Assembly: GCA_022376515.1 (NCBI GenBank)
Contig: WTXI01000019.1
Span: 186,001 to 250,000, forward strand
DNA length: 64,000 bases
From: Lactifluus volemus
Taxonomy: Eukaryota; Basidiomycota; Agaricomycetes; Russulales; Russulaceae
Reading direction: 5' to 3'
Position numbers and translations under genes: made by a program. This document shows, in pieces, positions 1-10,470 of the stretch. Within the stretch, counting starts at the first letter, position 1. Each line of letters opens with the position of its first letter. The notes beneath the pieces were generated by a model that saw only the letters and a program-made list of their open reading frames with translations, searched no databases and had not been told where the DNA came from.

Positions 1-147
1 GAGGCAGTTCGATCAGCTCGCGATCAGCATGGTGTGGGATGGGCACAGGACAGGTCGTAGCAGCCCGTTTACTGGACCAGCAGTCATCGTTGCATTCTCG
101 CCGGATGGACAGCATATCAATCGGCCTCGGCAGATTGCACGATTCGT

Positions 148-1368
148 GTGTGGGATGTGGCAGCAGGACAGGTCGTAGCAGACCCATTTACTGAACACAC
201 CGAATCAGTCACTTCTGTTTCATTCTCGCCGGATGGACAGTGTATCGCATCAGCCTCGGACGATCACACAATTCGGGTGTGGGATGCAGCCACAGGACAA
301 GCCATAGCAGGTCCATTTACGGGACACAATGAGGTCAAATCTGTTGCATTCTCGCTGGACAGCCAGTGTTTTGCATCAGCCTCTGACGATCACCGATTGG
401 GTGGGGACGCAGCAACAGGACAGGTCGTAGCAGGCCCGTTTACTGGACACACCGCTTCAGTCATTTCTGTTGCATTCTCACCAGATGGAGAGCGTATCAG
501 ATCAGCCTCCAGAGATCACACAGTTTGGGTGTGGGATGCGGCAACAGGACAGGTCATAGCAGGCCCGTTTACTGGACCCACCTCTTGGGTCACTTCGGTT
601 GCATTCTCACCAGATGGACAGCGTTTTGCATCGGCCTCGTTCGATCGCACAATTCGGGTGTGGGATGCGGCAACAGGCCCGGGACAGGTTTTAGCAGGCC
701 CGTTTACTGGACACACCCTTACAGTCACTTCTATTGCATTTTCGCTGGACGGACAGCGTATCGCATCGGCCTCATTCGATCGCACGATTTATGTGTGGGA
801 TGCAGCAACAGGACAGGTTGTAGCAGGCCCGTTTACTGGACACACCGATACAGTCTTTTCTGTTGCATTCTCACCAGACGGACAGCGTATCGCATCAGCC
901 TCGGGAGATTGCATGATCCGGGTGTGGGATGCAGCAACAGGACAGGTTGTAGCAGGCCCATTTACCGGACACACCGATGCGGTCCTTTCTGTTGCATTCT
1001 CGCCGGATGGACAGCGTATCGCATCGGCCTCGAAGGATCGCACAATTCGCATGTGGGATGTGGCACCAGGAGAGGCCGTAGCAGACTCGTTTGGTGGACA
1101 CACCAAATCAGTCAGATCTGTTGCATTGTCACAGGATGATGGCTCCCATTTTACGGACCAATCCTTCATCAATAGCGACGGTTGGATATATAGCCCGGGG
1201 GAAAAGAAAGAACTTCTTTTGTGGATTCCTGATCTTCACAGGCGGTGTCTTCATAGACCTAGCACTGCCTGGATCGTAGGCGAACACGAAACCCGGCTCG
1301 ATCTCTCCAACTGCGTTCACGGTTCAAATTGGACTCAAGTATATCGTGACGTTCACAATTTATATTAA
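148..1368 (+). CDS. WD40-repeat protein, C-terminal part (NACHT/HET-type, 5' end broken)
   Basis: The open frame holds about eight WD40 blades in 43-residue (129-bp) units of the form GPFTGHT..V.SVAFSPDG, then IASAS.D.TIRVWDAATG. A non-repeat tail with WIYSPGEKKELLLWIPD follows, a tail typical of Agaricomycete NACHT-WD40 proteins. Such proteins are STAND/NLR-like receptors, some acting in allorecognition (HET-E type). The blades are nearly identical but differ just after GHT (DTV, DAV, LTV, SWV, KSV), on the binding face of the propeller. The frame opens with GTG, so it continues an upstream exon. Bases 1-147 are clearly another blade, but short deletions (for instance in GTGTGGGATGGGCACAG) put it out of frame. 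The third blade has lost its TIRVWD core (HRLGGDAATG instead). No NACHT domain is visible in the window. It may be a decaying copy or an assembly-damaged active gene. Confidence 0.85.
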   Translation: MWDVAAGQVVADPFTEHTESVTSVSFSPDGQCIASASDDHTIRVWDAATGQAIAGPFTGHNEVKSVAFSLDSQCFASASDDHRLGGDAATGQVVAGPFTGHTASVISVAFSPDGERIRSASRDHTVWVWDAATGQVIAGPFTGPTSWVTSVAFSPDGQRFASASFDRTIRVWDAATGPGQVLAGPFTGHTLTVTSIAFSLDGQRIASASFDRTIYVWDAATGQVVAGPFTGHTDTVFSVAFSPDGQRIASASGDCMIRVWDAATGQVVAGPFTGHTDAVLSVAFSPDGQRIASASKDRTIRMWDVAPGEAVADSFGGHTKSVRSVALSQDDGSHFTDQSFINSDGWIYSPGEKKELLLWIPDLHRRCLHRPSTAWIVGEHETRLDLSNCVHGSNWTQVYRDVHNLY

Positions 1369-1632
1369 TAGATGTAGTTGTTTACTCTTTTTTTCCTTTA
1401 AAATCTCTACCCTCGTTTGGCCATTGTTTTACTTGGGTTGAACTGGAGTCATTGGTGTACAGGGATGTTTACAACGAGCCCTTGACTGTGACCCCATTTA
1501 AACGACGAAGCCGCTATCTGTAAAAGTTAAATATATGAGCAATCCAGTGCTACCCCACCCCCCCATCATGTTGCATCCCAACACAATGTGTTTCGGGGTC
1601 TATGGTGGCCTGTGGACAGTTATGTTTGAGCC

Positions 1633-3045
1633 ATGAGCAGCATCGGCTTTCGACACTCCAGCGTCGTTATCATCGAGACGAAGATTGTCATCCGCGCCGG
1701 CCTTGGGCCTCTTGGAGCACCATCCATCGTTAGTAGTATTTCACACAACCTGTGCACAACTTGGTTACAGTTGATTGTCTCCTGTTGTGTTGTAGGAAAT
1801 CCCAGCTCGTATACGCTTGCGTGTCCAGCACCCATCCGTCGAAGAGAATGACAGTCAGAGGTTGGATCCGGAGAAGCCGGCACTGGTTGGCACTGGCCCA
1901 TCGACGTCCAATAGCCGCACTGCGCCCTAACTTCAAAGCCTCAAAGTAACCGACTACCTCGTCGGTCCTCAACTGGACGACGTGCTCGCAGCAGGACAGG
2001 AAATCGCTGTGTCATGGCCTTTCGCAGATGGTCAGATTAGCGACTTTATGCAAGCAGAGGTGCTCTGGTACGTCCATCAGTTCCACTTTTTTTTTTTTTT
2101 TCAACCATCAGAATCAACATAAAATGCCGTATTAACGTCACAACCACGGGAAGTATGTCCTCTTTATAGGACTCCAGCTCCGACGCGCACGGAACGAATC
2201 TCCTGTCCTCTTCTCCCTCTTCTCCGGCCTCCCGCGTAACACATACGAACGCACGGGCCAGATCTTCTTCGAGCGTTTCAACGTGGCCGCCTTCAGCATC
2301 CTAGATCGTCCCATGATGGTGCAGCTGTACGCCGTGGGCGCGCTCTCAGGCGTCGTAATCGACATTTGCAACATCGTGACGGACATAACGCCGATCTACG
2401 AAGGCCTCCGCCTCACCAGCGCTCGAGCGACGGCGCGCGTCGGCATGCGCCATTGCGAGCGCTATCTCGCCCACCTCCTCTGAAATAACACGTCACCGGC
2501 GTCCTCGCCGAGCTGGCCACCCTGCACCCTGCGACGCTGCGCGGCAGGTATGGCAGGCAAGGTTGGTCCGCATGCCCGTCGACGGAAACGCGGTGCGCAA
2601 GGCGGCGAGGGCGAGGGCGTGACGGACATCGTCGCGGTGCTCGTCACGGGAAAGGAGAAAGGCCCGTGATCGAGAGCGGGATGAAGCGCCGCGGCGCCAC
2701 GGCCAAAGCTAGCGCAGCGGAAACAAAGGGCGCGTGCCAAAGAAAATCGAGGCGCTCTAATGTCGTCGCGCGGTCGAGTTCTCCGCGGGAAAGTGGCCAC
2801 GGTTGGGAAAGGAAGGCCATCGATTCTTCGACCCCTCTGTTCGACGGGCAGGAACCTCCTTAATTTCGGAGATGGCCTCGCCGCCCAACGAGCACGTCAG
2901 CCCAGAGGGGATGGAATGTCGATGACGTTTTGCAGGATGTGGTTGGTCATGCCGTCAGGTTTACGGTTGTGGAGCAGCGGCAGCACATCTGGGGCTTGGC
3001 CTGATGGTGACTGGAGATGTTTGCGACATACGTCAAAAGGTAATT
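1633..3045 (+). pseudogene. Actin-related protein (ARP9-like) pseudogene
   Basis: Translation gives pieces of an actin-fold protein in the right order but in changing frames. Exon 1 (1633-1728) carries SSVVIIETKIVIRAGLG. After an intron at 1729-1795 comes EIPARIRLRV, then VTDYLVGPQLDDVLAAGQEI and VSWPFADGQISDFMQAEVLW. After a second intron come GLPRNTYERTGQIFFERFNV, ILDRPMMVQLYAVGALSGVV, CERYLAHLL, VTGVLAELATLHPATLRG, VWQARLVRMPVDG, VTDIVAVLVTGKEK, IESGMKRR and VVGHAVRFTVVEQRQHIWG. Lesions seen: TAA at 1928-1930, an intron-2 acceptor reading GG at 2148-2149 where AG is expected, TGA at 2481-2483, and several frame changes at 2484-2760. The TAA lies in CCCTAAC, so it could instead be an intron branch site. 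Weak remnants reach about 3170. ARP9-type subunits belong to SWI/SNF and RSC remodellers in yeasts. The family call is firm as actin-related; the ARP9 subtype is an inference from memory of homologues. Confidence 0.8.
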
Positions 3046-3170
3046 TTTCGTTGGCTCTCTGTCTTACTTTCCATGCTCACCCACAATGGAGGTATTGCCC
3101 CAGCGATAACAAATCCATATTTCCTCTTTCATTTCAAGTAACGCCGACTAGCTAGCATAATGAGGTGCAA

Positions 3171-4055
3171 CCAAAGCAAATGGGAGAAGGGGGACGGCTT
3201 GGCAAGGTACATCCCATAATTATGATTTGCTTATCGCTTGTAGTCTGAGCCTGTCTCCGAAGGTCGATGGAAAAAACTTTATCTTAAAACCGGATTATGA
3301 CCGAGATGTCTGCATCTCTTTTCTGATTCTCACTCTCTTCTGGCATTTACTGTGTGTGGCGGCATACGTAACAACGATAGAACCTGTAGACTAAATGTGT
3401 AGGTTCTTGACTACTAGTAGTGGCGGAGTGTCATAAGTCCTAATCATAGGAAATGCCATACAAACGAAAACATGACACATGATGGTTTTACTCTGCAGCC
3501 GTCTCAACTACACTGAGTAGATCACTGTACCGGCGTATTCGTATCAATATTGACTTTTGACTATAACTATTTGTTTTTTCTTTTCGGAAACGCTGCCTTT
3601 CGGCACGGAACTTGCTGCTAGCTACCTTAGCACCTGACGTGTAGCCAGTCCAGTAGACCGGTCCAGGGGGAAATGCCCTTTATGCACACTCTAGGTCTCC
3701 TGCGACTTCGGCTTACCCACGCGAGGGTGAGGGCCTAGGCTCATGACGATAACTAAATAGTTTGACACTCACACAACACGGAAAAGTTTGCCCGTAGCCC
3801 GGCCCGTACCCAGAGCAACATTCGTTCCTGCAAAGTGATGAACGGTTGTCTCTTTGACAACATGGCGTAGCACTCGATCTCAGACTTGCACAGAGGCAAA
3901 TTCCAGCGATGAGTAACCAGCTTAAGGGACATGGAAAAGGGAGGAAGGAGGATGTAAGCATATGGACCTTCTCAGCCTCTGGCTCCAGTCACAGGCGCAG
4001 CGCAACGGAATTGGACAACTACGCATCTGCTTGAGGACATACTCATAGCCTAGGG
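3171..4055. other. Intergenic, no convincing gene
   Basis: No conserved protein, tRNA or repeat is recognised here, apart from a weak Cys-rich frame on the minus strand listed separately. The right end must hold the promoter and possibly the first exon of the DUF1992 gene. Confidence 0.5.
3713..3961 (-). CDS. Small cysteine-rich ORF, possible secreted protein
   Basis: An 82-codon frame opens with a true ATG at 3961. Its first 25 residues are hydrophobic and end LLIAGICLCA, like a signal peptide. Nine cysteines follow or overlap, including three CC pairs (residues 34-35, 48-49 and 62-63). This resembles fungal small secreted cysteine-rich proteins in composition only. No family is recognised, there is no transcript evidence, and a frame this short can arise by chance in a region without other coding signal. 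It is opposite in strand to the DUF1992 gene to its right. Confidence 0.15.
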   Translation of the reverse strand: MLTSSFLPFPCPLSWLLIAGICLCASLRSSATPCCQRDNRSSLCRNECCSGYGPGYGQTFPCCVSVKLFSYRHEPRPSPSRG

Positions 4056-5822
4056 TTGTACTTGCCTGACTTGACGACGAGTGCAAGACGTGCTGCGATT
4101 GGCTCTGTCGATTTTGCGGCCTTGGACTGGGTGGTAGCTGAATGGGCGGCAGTCGGCCCGCATCCCGTCATCGGCAGCCAGAGCCGCCGGTGCGCCACTT
4201 CCTCAGCCACCCATGCGGTTCTCACCGTGAACTTATATTCTCTACCAGTTTATCGTATCTCAACGTCAATCCAGGTGCTTCGCACATCTTTCATCAATCT
4301 ATCGTGTAGTTCGAGAAACTATACCGTCGACCACCGCGCAAGCTCTAAACTCTTTAGCGATGCCGAGCGTGAAGAACCGACGACGGGGGAACGCCGAGCA
4401 AGTGTAGGCGGTGGTGGTGCGCTCCCAGGCTCCAGGGTTGTACCGGAGCACCCCAACTGGACTGGGGACGAAAGAATTCAAGATGCTGTGTTGCGCATGC
4501 TCGTGGACAAATACAAACCGTTGCGTACGGGGACGATCCAAACCGCGGAGGACAAGATTCGCCGTCTAGCGGCGCCAACACTAAGCGCAAGCGCACCGCA
4601 GCATTCATCGACGTCCATGTCGGAAACAGGCCCTCCTTTACCACCGTCATTATCACCATCACCACCGCCACCACCTCATCGTCATCATAATCACCACATT
4701 TATCGAGCGGACGAACCGCTTTTGCCAGCGGTCGAGGGACACAAACCTTGGTTGACGACGTTCAAAGCGCCCTCGCACGCAAAAGCGTCGATCCATTACG
4801 GTCAGTTTCCAGCCCGCGGTTCTGACCTTTCTTCTTCTGCTGGGAACTCCTCACGACGGAGCGCTGCTTCGTCTGGATTTGCGGAAGACGATGGTGATCG
4901 TATGCGTCGTCAACAACGCGAAGCCAAGAAGAGGTCGGAGGTCGCCGGGCGGCTCACGCGAGCTAAGGAATCTACGCTTGATTACCGGCTCGGTATTATC
5001 AAGGGCGTAAAGGGTGGTGCGCAGACCCAAGTGAATCCGAACCCCGTGAGCATGAAAGGATGGGCGGGGCTCGTCGAGGAACGTATCGAGGTGTGCTATC
5101 CATGAACACCACCACCCCCCAAACTAACCTTTTTTTTTTCTTTGGTCATGTAGCGCGCCCGACGGGAGGGTCACTTTCGGACCATCAAAGGTCGCGGTAA
5201 GCCGCTTGAACGAAGTGTTGAGGAGCACAACCCGTTCATCGCGCGCGAGGAATTTCTCATGAACCGGATCGTGCAGGGTCAGGGTGCCGCGCCACCGTGG
5301 GTGGAGATCCAACGTGAGCTCGAGGCGGCCGTGGTCGGCTTTCGCGCCTTGTTGCGGCAGTCGTGGGTACGTCGCGCCGTGCGGATGCTCACCCTCACCT
5401 CTTCCTCTTCTCGATGGTCGTCGCCGTCGATGGAGGATGTGTGCGCGTTGAGAGATCGAGAATGGGAGGCGCGTGAGAGGGCGTATCACGAGGCGGCACT
5501 GGCAGATGTTAATGCGCTCGTACGCAAGTATAACGCGTTGGCGCCGTATGCGGTACGCAGGGCGTACTATGTGCGCGATGTCGAGCTCAGGAGAACGTAC
5601 GAAGAGAGCGGAGAGGAGATCTTGCAGGAACTCAGAGGACGGCAACAACGACCGTTGCGCGATTCAAGTCACGGTGAGACTGACGATGATGGAGAGCTAC
5701 TAGTCGTCGTAGGTGAGCAGTCTTCTTCTTCTCCAGAGAGACTTTTAGATCTCTTCTGGCGGTGGTTGCGTCGAGGACGACGAGCGCATTACTTATCTAG
5801 ATCGAGTCGAATCCCCAAATAA
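4056..5822 (+). CDS. DnaJ homologue subfamily C member 28-like (DUF1992) protein
   Basis: Two exons, 4056-5090 and 5154-5822, join in phase across a 63-nt GT-AG intron with a T-rich 3' end. The joint reads VEERIE then RARREGHF. The core holds the DUF1992 signature of DNAJC28: NPFIAREEFLMNRIVQGQGA followed by PPWVEIQRELE. No J domain (HPD) is visible, as is usual for fungal members. An N-terminal Ser/Arg-rich stretch (RTSFINLSCSSRN) looks like a mitochondrial presequence. The open frame has no ATG before 4497, inside conserved sequence, so the real start is probably on an upstream exon; acceptor-like AG sites occur near 4248 and 4275. The middle is low-complexity, rich in Pro, Ser and His. The role of the family is poorly known; a link to Golgi or mitochondrial trafficking has been proposed for animals. 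Confidence 0.8.
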
Positions 5823-6808
5823 TATTTGTATTTCTTGATGCAATGAAAATCTCAACGAAAAGGATGAAAAGAGAACGTAAGTCTGCCGAGCCTTCTGGCC
5901 GGTCAGGTCTAGCCCCCAATGCAAAGCCGAAGTGGTGCCGATGTTAATGCGACGTAGTGCCTCAAAATCCGTTATGGTCCAAGGAGGCCTACGCCCAACT
6001 CGATCCGGCCAATCTATCGGCGTCTTTGTATTATAGGCTTGTTTGGGTTTAATGGAATGCTTTGGAAACCGAACAAAGGCCCATCTTTCAGAAATGTGTT
6101 TAACTCGTGTGAGATTTTCGACACTTAGCAACCCTGTGATAGTCCCACAGTAAAGTGTTCAAACCACACCTTCGGAATCTCTGCTTTCGTCTTCAGGAGG
6201 GGAGTAAGATGAACCGTTATCTATCCTCTTCCCAATAATGCTACGGGTTAATGTTTTGAACACATGGCCCCTTAGCCTGGTAACTCGGTACTGGAAGTGT
6301 ACTCGTGTTTCGTTTCCATAGGTTGTGGACCGGGCTCACCGCTAGTTTTGTCTCACGTGATACACATAGACAATTGGGGAAAGTAAGTTACGGCGGCCAT
6401 GTACTACTGTATGACGAGTGGCGAGAAACAGATACCGATACCGAGAGAAACGTGTATGCATGGGTGAGAGATTGCTATGCGGAACGAATCGATGATGGAA
6501 AGAAAAAGGCTACAAAAAATGCATCATACGTGTTTGTGTCATAAATAGGAGAAGAGCCGTGAAAACATGTCGTGAATGGCGAATTGAAGTGGAAAAGTGC
6601 AAAACAAAGGAGGGTGAAATATCGTCTAGGATCTAATAAATACATGCGAAAGGGCGCAGTACGTGTTTTGCAGGTAAAAGTACAAACGTTGAGGGGGCCG
6701 TACAGGAGGACGTCAAAGAAACCCAAATGGAGATTGATTTTTCTTGTACAACGCATTTCGCAAGTCGCCATGTTCATCTACACGGTTCTCTGCCAAAGGC
6801 CGGAAATG
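5823..6808. other. Intergenic, no convincing gene
   Basis: Between the DUF1992 stop and the 3' end of the BTB gene only short frames without family features occur. I see no RNA gene, repeat array or mobile element. Confidence 0.5.
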
Positions 6809-7755
6809 TCACAATAGGGGATTCATTGAAAGTCGAAGACTCACTTTAACTGTAGACCACTGTGTGACCAAATTGTTGATCCGTTCACGTAATAGTTGCT
6901 TACAGTTATCACAGGAGAGGTAGTCACCAAGCGGACGTAGCGCTGCTTCAATAGCGTGAGTCGACAGATCTGTCGGGCGCACCATAAACAGAAGTGTCCA
7001 CGTGGCGACTGCAATCAATCACTCACCAGGTCTCACGTCCCACACAAGATAGGCCGAGGCGAGCGCCCATGCCCTGGTGAGCTTCTTCTGCTCAGTGAAA
7101 TCGCAATTACTGGCCGGCATGTGTGGTTGCGGGGGAGGGAGCAGCAGACGCTTGAGCGCTTCTACACGCCCCAAGTGCAATAAAACAGACGCTTGAGGTA
7201 GAGCGGTCCCATTTTAACGGCCAGCTCGTCTGTAAGCGAAGCGAGAGAGTAGGACAGCAAGAAGCTAGAAATTGGGATGGCGAGATTTCGAAGGTCGTAT
7301 GCTGCTGCAGTAGCGTAGAACTCTATCGGTGCCTGTGGTGCCGTGCCTAGAACGACCGAATAGAGAGGCGAGGCCGGGGCCAGGTACGTCTGCATAGATA
7401 AACCGTATTTTTCCAAAGACTCCACAGCTGCGATGACGGCTTCCGGAACGGGGGCATAGTGTGCCACCGACATGTTGTAAATCGTGTGGAGCAATATATT
7501 AATGACAACCGAGTCATCGTGGAGGGCGAGAATACTTCCCGGGCCTTCCGGCCGATTCTCTTCCTTTGGGGGGAGTAGCGAATTGAAGCCATTGACAGAT
7601 GCGGCGAGTATTTTGTGCGTATGAACGTAGAAAAAGACCGAATCGGAGGACAAGATGATGAGGTCGGTTGGTAACACGTCGAGTTCTATGCCAGGAAAGA
7701 AAGTGGTCGAGACGGAAATCATAGTTTCCATTTCTGGTGTCCCATGGACCGACAT
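6809..7755 (-). CDS. BTB/POZ-domain protein with a frameshift
   Basis: The N-terminal part is a BTB/POZ fold: DVLPTDLIILSSDSVFFYVH followed by THKILAASVNGFNSLLPP. An Agaricomycete-type C-terminal part follows. In the family the segment after the start of the last helix reads LGRVEALKRLLLPPPQP, CDFTEQKKLTRAWALASAYL and LSCDNCKQLLRERINNLV. These are all present, but the first frame stops at TAG just after YLKRLFYCTWGV. Adding one base in the A run at 7182-7185 (plus strand) restores the frame. A 57-nt intron (7026-6970) then joins WDVRP to DLSTHAIEAALRPL. A possible 5' exon at 7951-7803 starts with ATG and encodes MEANEWDSILQFVADGL, but its joint to the ATG at 7755 is not in phase, so the start is open. 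These proteins are often adaptors or unknown; no substrate can be inferred. Confidence 0.7.
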
Positions 7756-7951
7756 CTAGAACGATGGTGAAATGGAGGCCTGGACAAATGATGATCACTT
7801 ACAGGAGGCGTAGGAATTTGGGTTGTTGACACTGATCTCGACAGGGAGGTCGCACACTGCTGGACGCGGGTTTATCAGCAGAAGCAGCAGAGTCTTGAGC
7901 AAGTCCGTCAGCAACGAACTGCAGAATAGAGTCCCATTCATTTGCCTCCAT

Positions 7952-8458
7952 TTTTAAGAGTAAATATATTGTTTGCGTAATTTTTGATGTTCGAGGAGAG
8001 AGGGGAAGAAGGGGGGGGGAGGTCGGAAAGGGGGATTAAAGTAATGGGCTGGTGATTGAAATAAATAGAGTGTACAGTGGTAGATTGAAAAAAAGGAGCG
8101 CCGGCAGACACAACAAGCTGTGTAACAGTTTTATTTATCGGGCCGATTCTGCCAAACTTACATCCCATCCCAATCCCATTCTCAAACTCTCCTTAGAGCC
8201 TTTCTAACTCATCGCAAGCCATTCGCCCTCTCACGCCACTCTTCATGCAGCCACCCACGCGGTCTGGTCACAATCGTCTCGCGAAGATACTGTACCAAAC
8301 GGATTGGGCGTAACTAAGCTCGACTCAACTACCGAAGAGCCTCAACGGGGGCATAGCACGGGACATCCCATTGCTGGACGATACCGCCATAGCGGTACAG
8401 GTAGGGCGTGTGTTTTTTTTGCTCCACATCTGCTGCGGAATTCAAATAGGCTACCTAG
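7952..8458. other. Intergenic between BTB gene start and DBP8 3' end
   Basis: Upstream region of the BTB gene and 3' flank of DBP8. It contains a purine-rich strip (about 7995-8038) but no coding frame or RNA gene that I can support. Confidence 0.5.
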
Positions 8459-10470
8459 CTATCGCTGTTTGGCTGCCTTTGTCTTGTTGATCTTTTCCCT
8501 CTGCCCAAAGTTCGTGTCGTGCAGTTCCTGGGTGTCGTACGTTAGAATCTCGCGACTCCCAATTCGGGGCCCCGCACTAACCATATAAGCCTGTCGCTTG
8601 GCTGTGGACACCTTATTGAGTTTCTCGAGTACCTTGTCTTCTGGAACTTCCATTTCCACTAGTTGCGTTGCTACCGGTATGAACGTTAGTATGACATCCC
8701 GCAAGCTGTTTCAATAACTTACCAATGCGCTCCTCGATTTTCAAAACCCTGTTCTCATCGTTTTCAGAAACAAAGCTGACTGCTATACCACCACGTCCGG
8801 CACGCGCCGTTCGTCCCACCCTGTGCGTGTATTCCTCTGGTTCGTTGGGTAAGTCCCAATTGATGACCATCGCGACGTCTACAATGTCTAATCCCCGCGC
8901 GCCAACGTCCGTGGATACAAGCACTGGAATTACTGAGGCACGAAAGAGTGAGAGTGAGGTCAGGCGGTCGCGTTGCGTGAGCCGGGAATGCAGCGCGGTA
9001 CTCCTTATGGCAAGCGTTTGTAGCAAGGCCGTGAGATACGCCGCCGTGCGGGCCTTTGCACAGAAAATGATTGTCTGTGGCGGTTGATCGATCTCATCAT
9101 TGCCAATACCCGTCTTCTTCGTGGAGCCCCTCTTCCGGCTACCTGTTTGGGATTGTATGATAGGTTGTCGTCGAAGGTGCAATATTGATTCGGGAGGATT
9201 GCAGAGAAGGTAAAATAGGTAGCTTTCTCTCACGTGAGAAGGCACCAGAACGTAATATTGTTTCAGAGTTTCGACCGTTTCAACTCTTGATTGAGGTATC
9301 TAGTTGAGCTTTACAATCATGCAAGACAGAACGCGTAACGCACGCTGATGTTATCTTGTGGGTAAATGGCTTCTGCTTTCCGGGCTTCGGTGGCGCGTCA
9401 GCTATCGTGTCTATCGACGGTGTCCAAGTTGCAGTGAAAAGTGCTGTTTGGCGACCCTTTGGTAAAATGTCAAACAGATGCGCTAGGTCGTCCGCAAAAC
9501 TTGATGTGAGGAGCCTGTCTGCTTCATCGAGAACCTGAAGGGCTGTAAATATAGCGCGACATGCCCCAACACTGTAACCGCACATACGAGAATTTTAACT
9601 CTTGATAGGTCCCATTCTGCGCTGCTACTCCGAAGGTGATCCACCAGTCGTCCTGGGGTCGCGATCACCACATGCGGCAAATTGTTAAGTTCGATCGCCT
9701 GTGCCATCATGTCCATGCCACCGACGATGACGGCAGTTCGAATGTTGAGTGGCGAACCGAGTACTACAAATTGTTCCGATATCTGAAATGCCAGCTCCCT
9801 GTGATCGTCGACACGAAGAGAAAGAAAAAAAATAAGGGACGATACCTTGTTGGCGTGAGCACTAGTGCAAAGATACCATAAGGGTCAGCCGCAAGTTTCT
9901 GTAGAATGGGCAACGCAAACGCGATGGTCTTTCCAGAACCTGTCTTTGCGTTTCCTATACAGTCTCTACCTTTCAAAACGTCAGCGGACAATCGAGAAGC
10001 GAAAAATAAAAGGGCGCAAATGGACCTTCAAGAAGAGGTGGTATACAAGCCCGCTGAATCTCCGTCGGAGCATGAATGGCCATCTTTGACAGAGCGGAAA
10101 GTAATGGAGGGGATATATCCAGTGATGCGAACGTCACGCTTTTCGATGAACCAGCTCCAGATGTGGAGGACAGAGGGCGTTGCTGGACATGCCTGGGCTT
10201 GTTGGTCACACGAGAGCCGAGAAGGTTTGAACTTTCGTCCAAGAGAGCAGATTCTACGGGAGATGACCCGTTGCTGGTTTCAGAATCAATACTCTCCTCA
10301 GCTTCGTTTTCGCTCTCCGATACCCAGGCAAAGTCCCCTTCGTCTTCTGCGTGGTCGTCTTCGTCTTCATCTCCTTGTATAACAAGTGACTCCTTGTACC
10401 TTTTCCGAGGCTCTTCCTGCCTCCGTAAAAGATCATCCGTCGTAGGTGTCCTACGTTTTGAAGCAAACAT
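8459..10470 (-). CDS. DBP8: ATP-dependent RNA helicase DBP8 (DDX49 type)
   Basis: Six exons: 10470-10026, 9969-9846, 9798-9588, 9534-9344, 9285-8723 and 8670-8459, with introns of 47-58 nt, all GT-AG and in phase. The N-terminus is acidic ([20 protein letters not shown]). The helicase motifs come in order: Q motif with [13 protein letters not shown], motif [26 protein letters not shown], motif [11 protein letters not shown], motif III FTATW, and in the second RecA domain [24 protein letters not shown], and motif [13 protein letters not shown]. The tail [20 protein letters not shown] is typical of DBP8. The protein acts in the nucleolus in 40S ribosomal subunit assembly, around the early 18S pre-rRNA cleavages. 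All motifs are intact and no frameshift was found. The start ATG at 10470 matches the family's short disordered N-terminus. Confidence 0.95.

Noticed and set aside
525..1139. Long second plus-strand frame through the WD40 repeats, and several minus-strand frames
   Set aside because: They mirror the 129-bp repeat in other frames and have no independent features.
5793..6131. 112-codon minus-strand frame after the DUF1992 gene
   Set aside because: There is no ATG start, no recognised domain, and it overlaps the 3' end of the opposite gene.
6305..6544. 79-codon plus-strand frame
   Set aside because: It opens with a non-ATG codon, has no motif and no neighbouring exon.
7182..7185. An intron as explanation of the BTB frame change
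   Set aside because: No GT and AG pair of workable spacing surrounds the site, whereas one added base restores the family sequence exactly.
8725..9087. Plus-strand frame across DBP8
   Set aside because: It is the complement of the conserved helicase exon, so a shadow.
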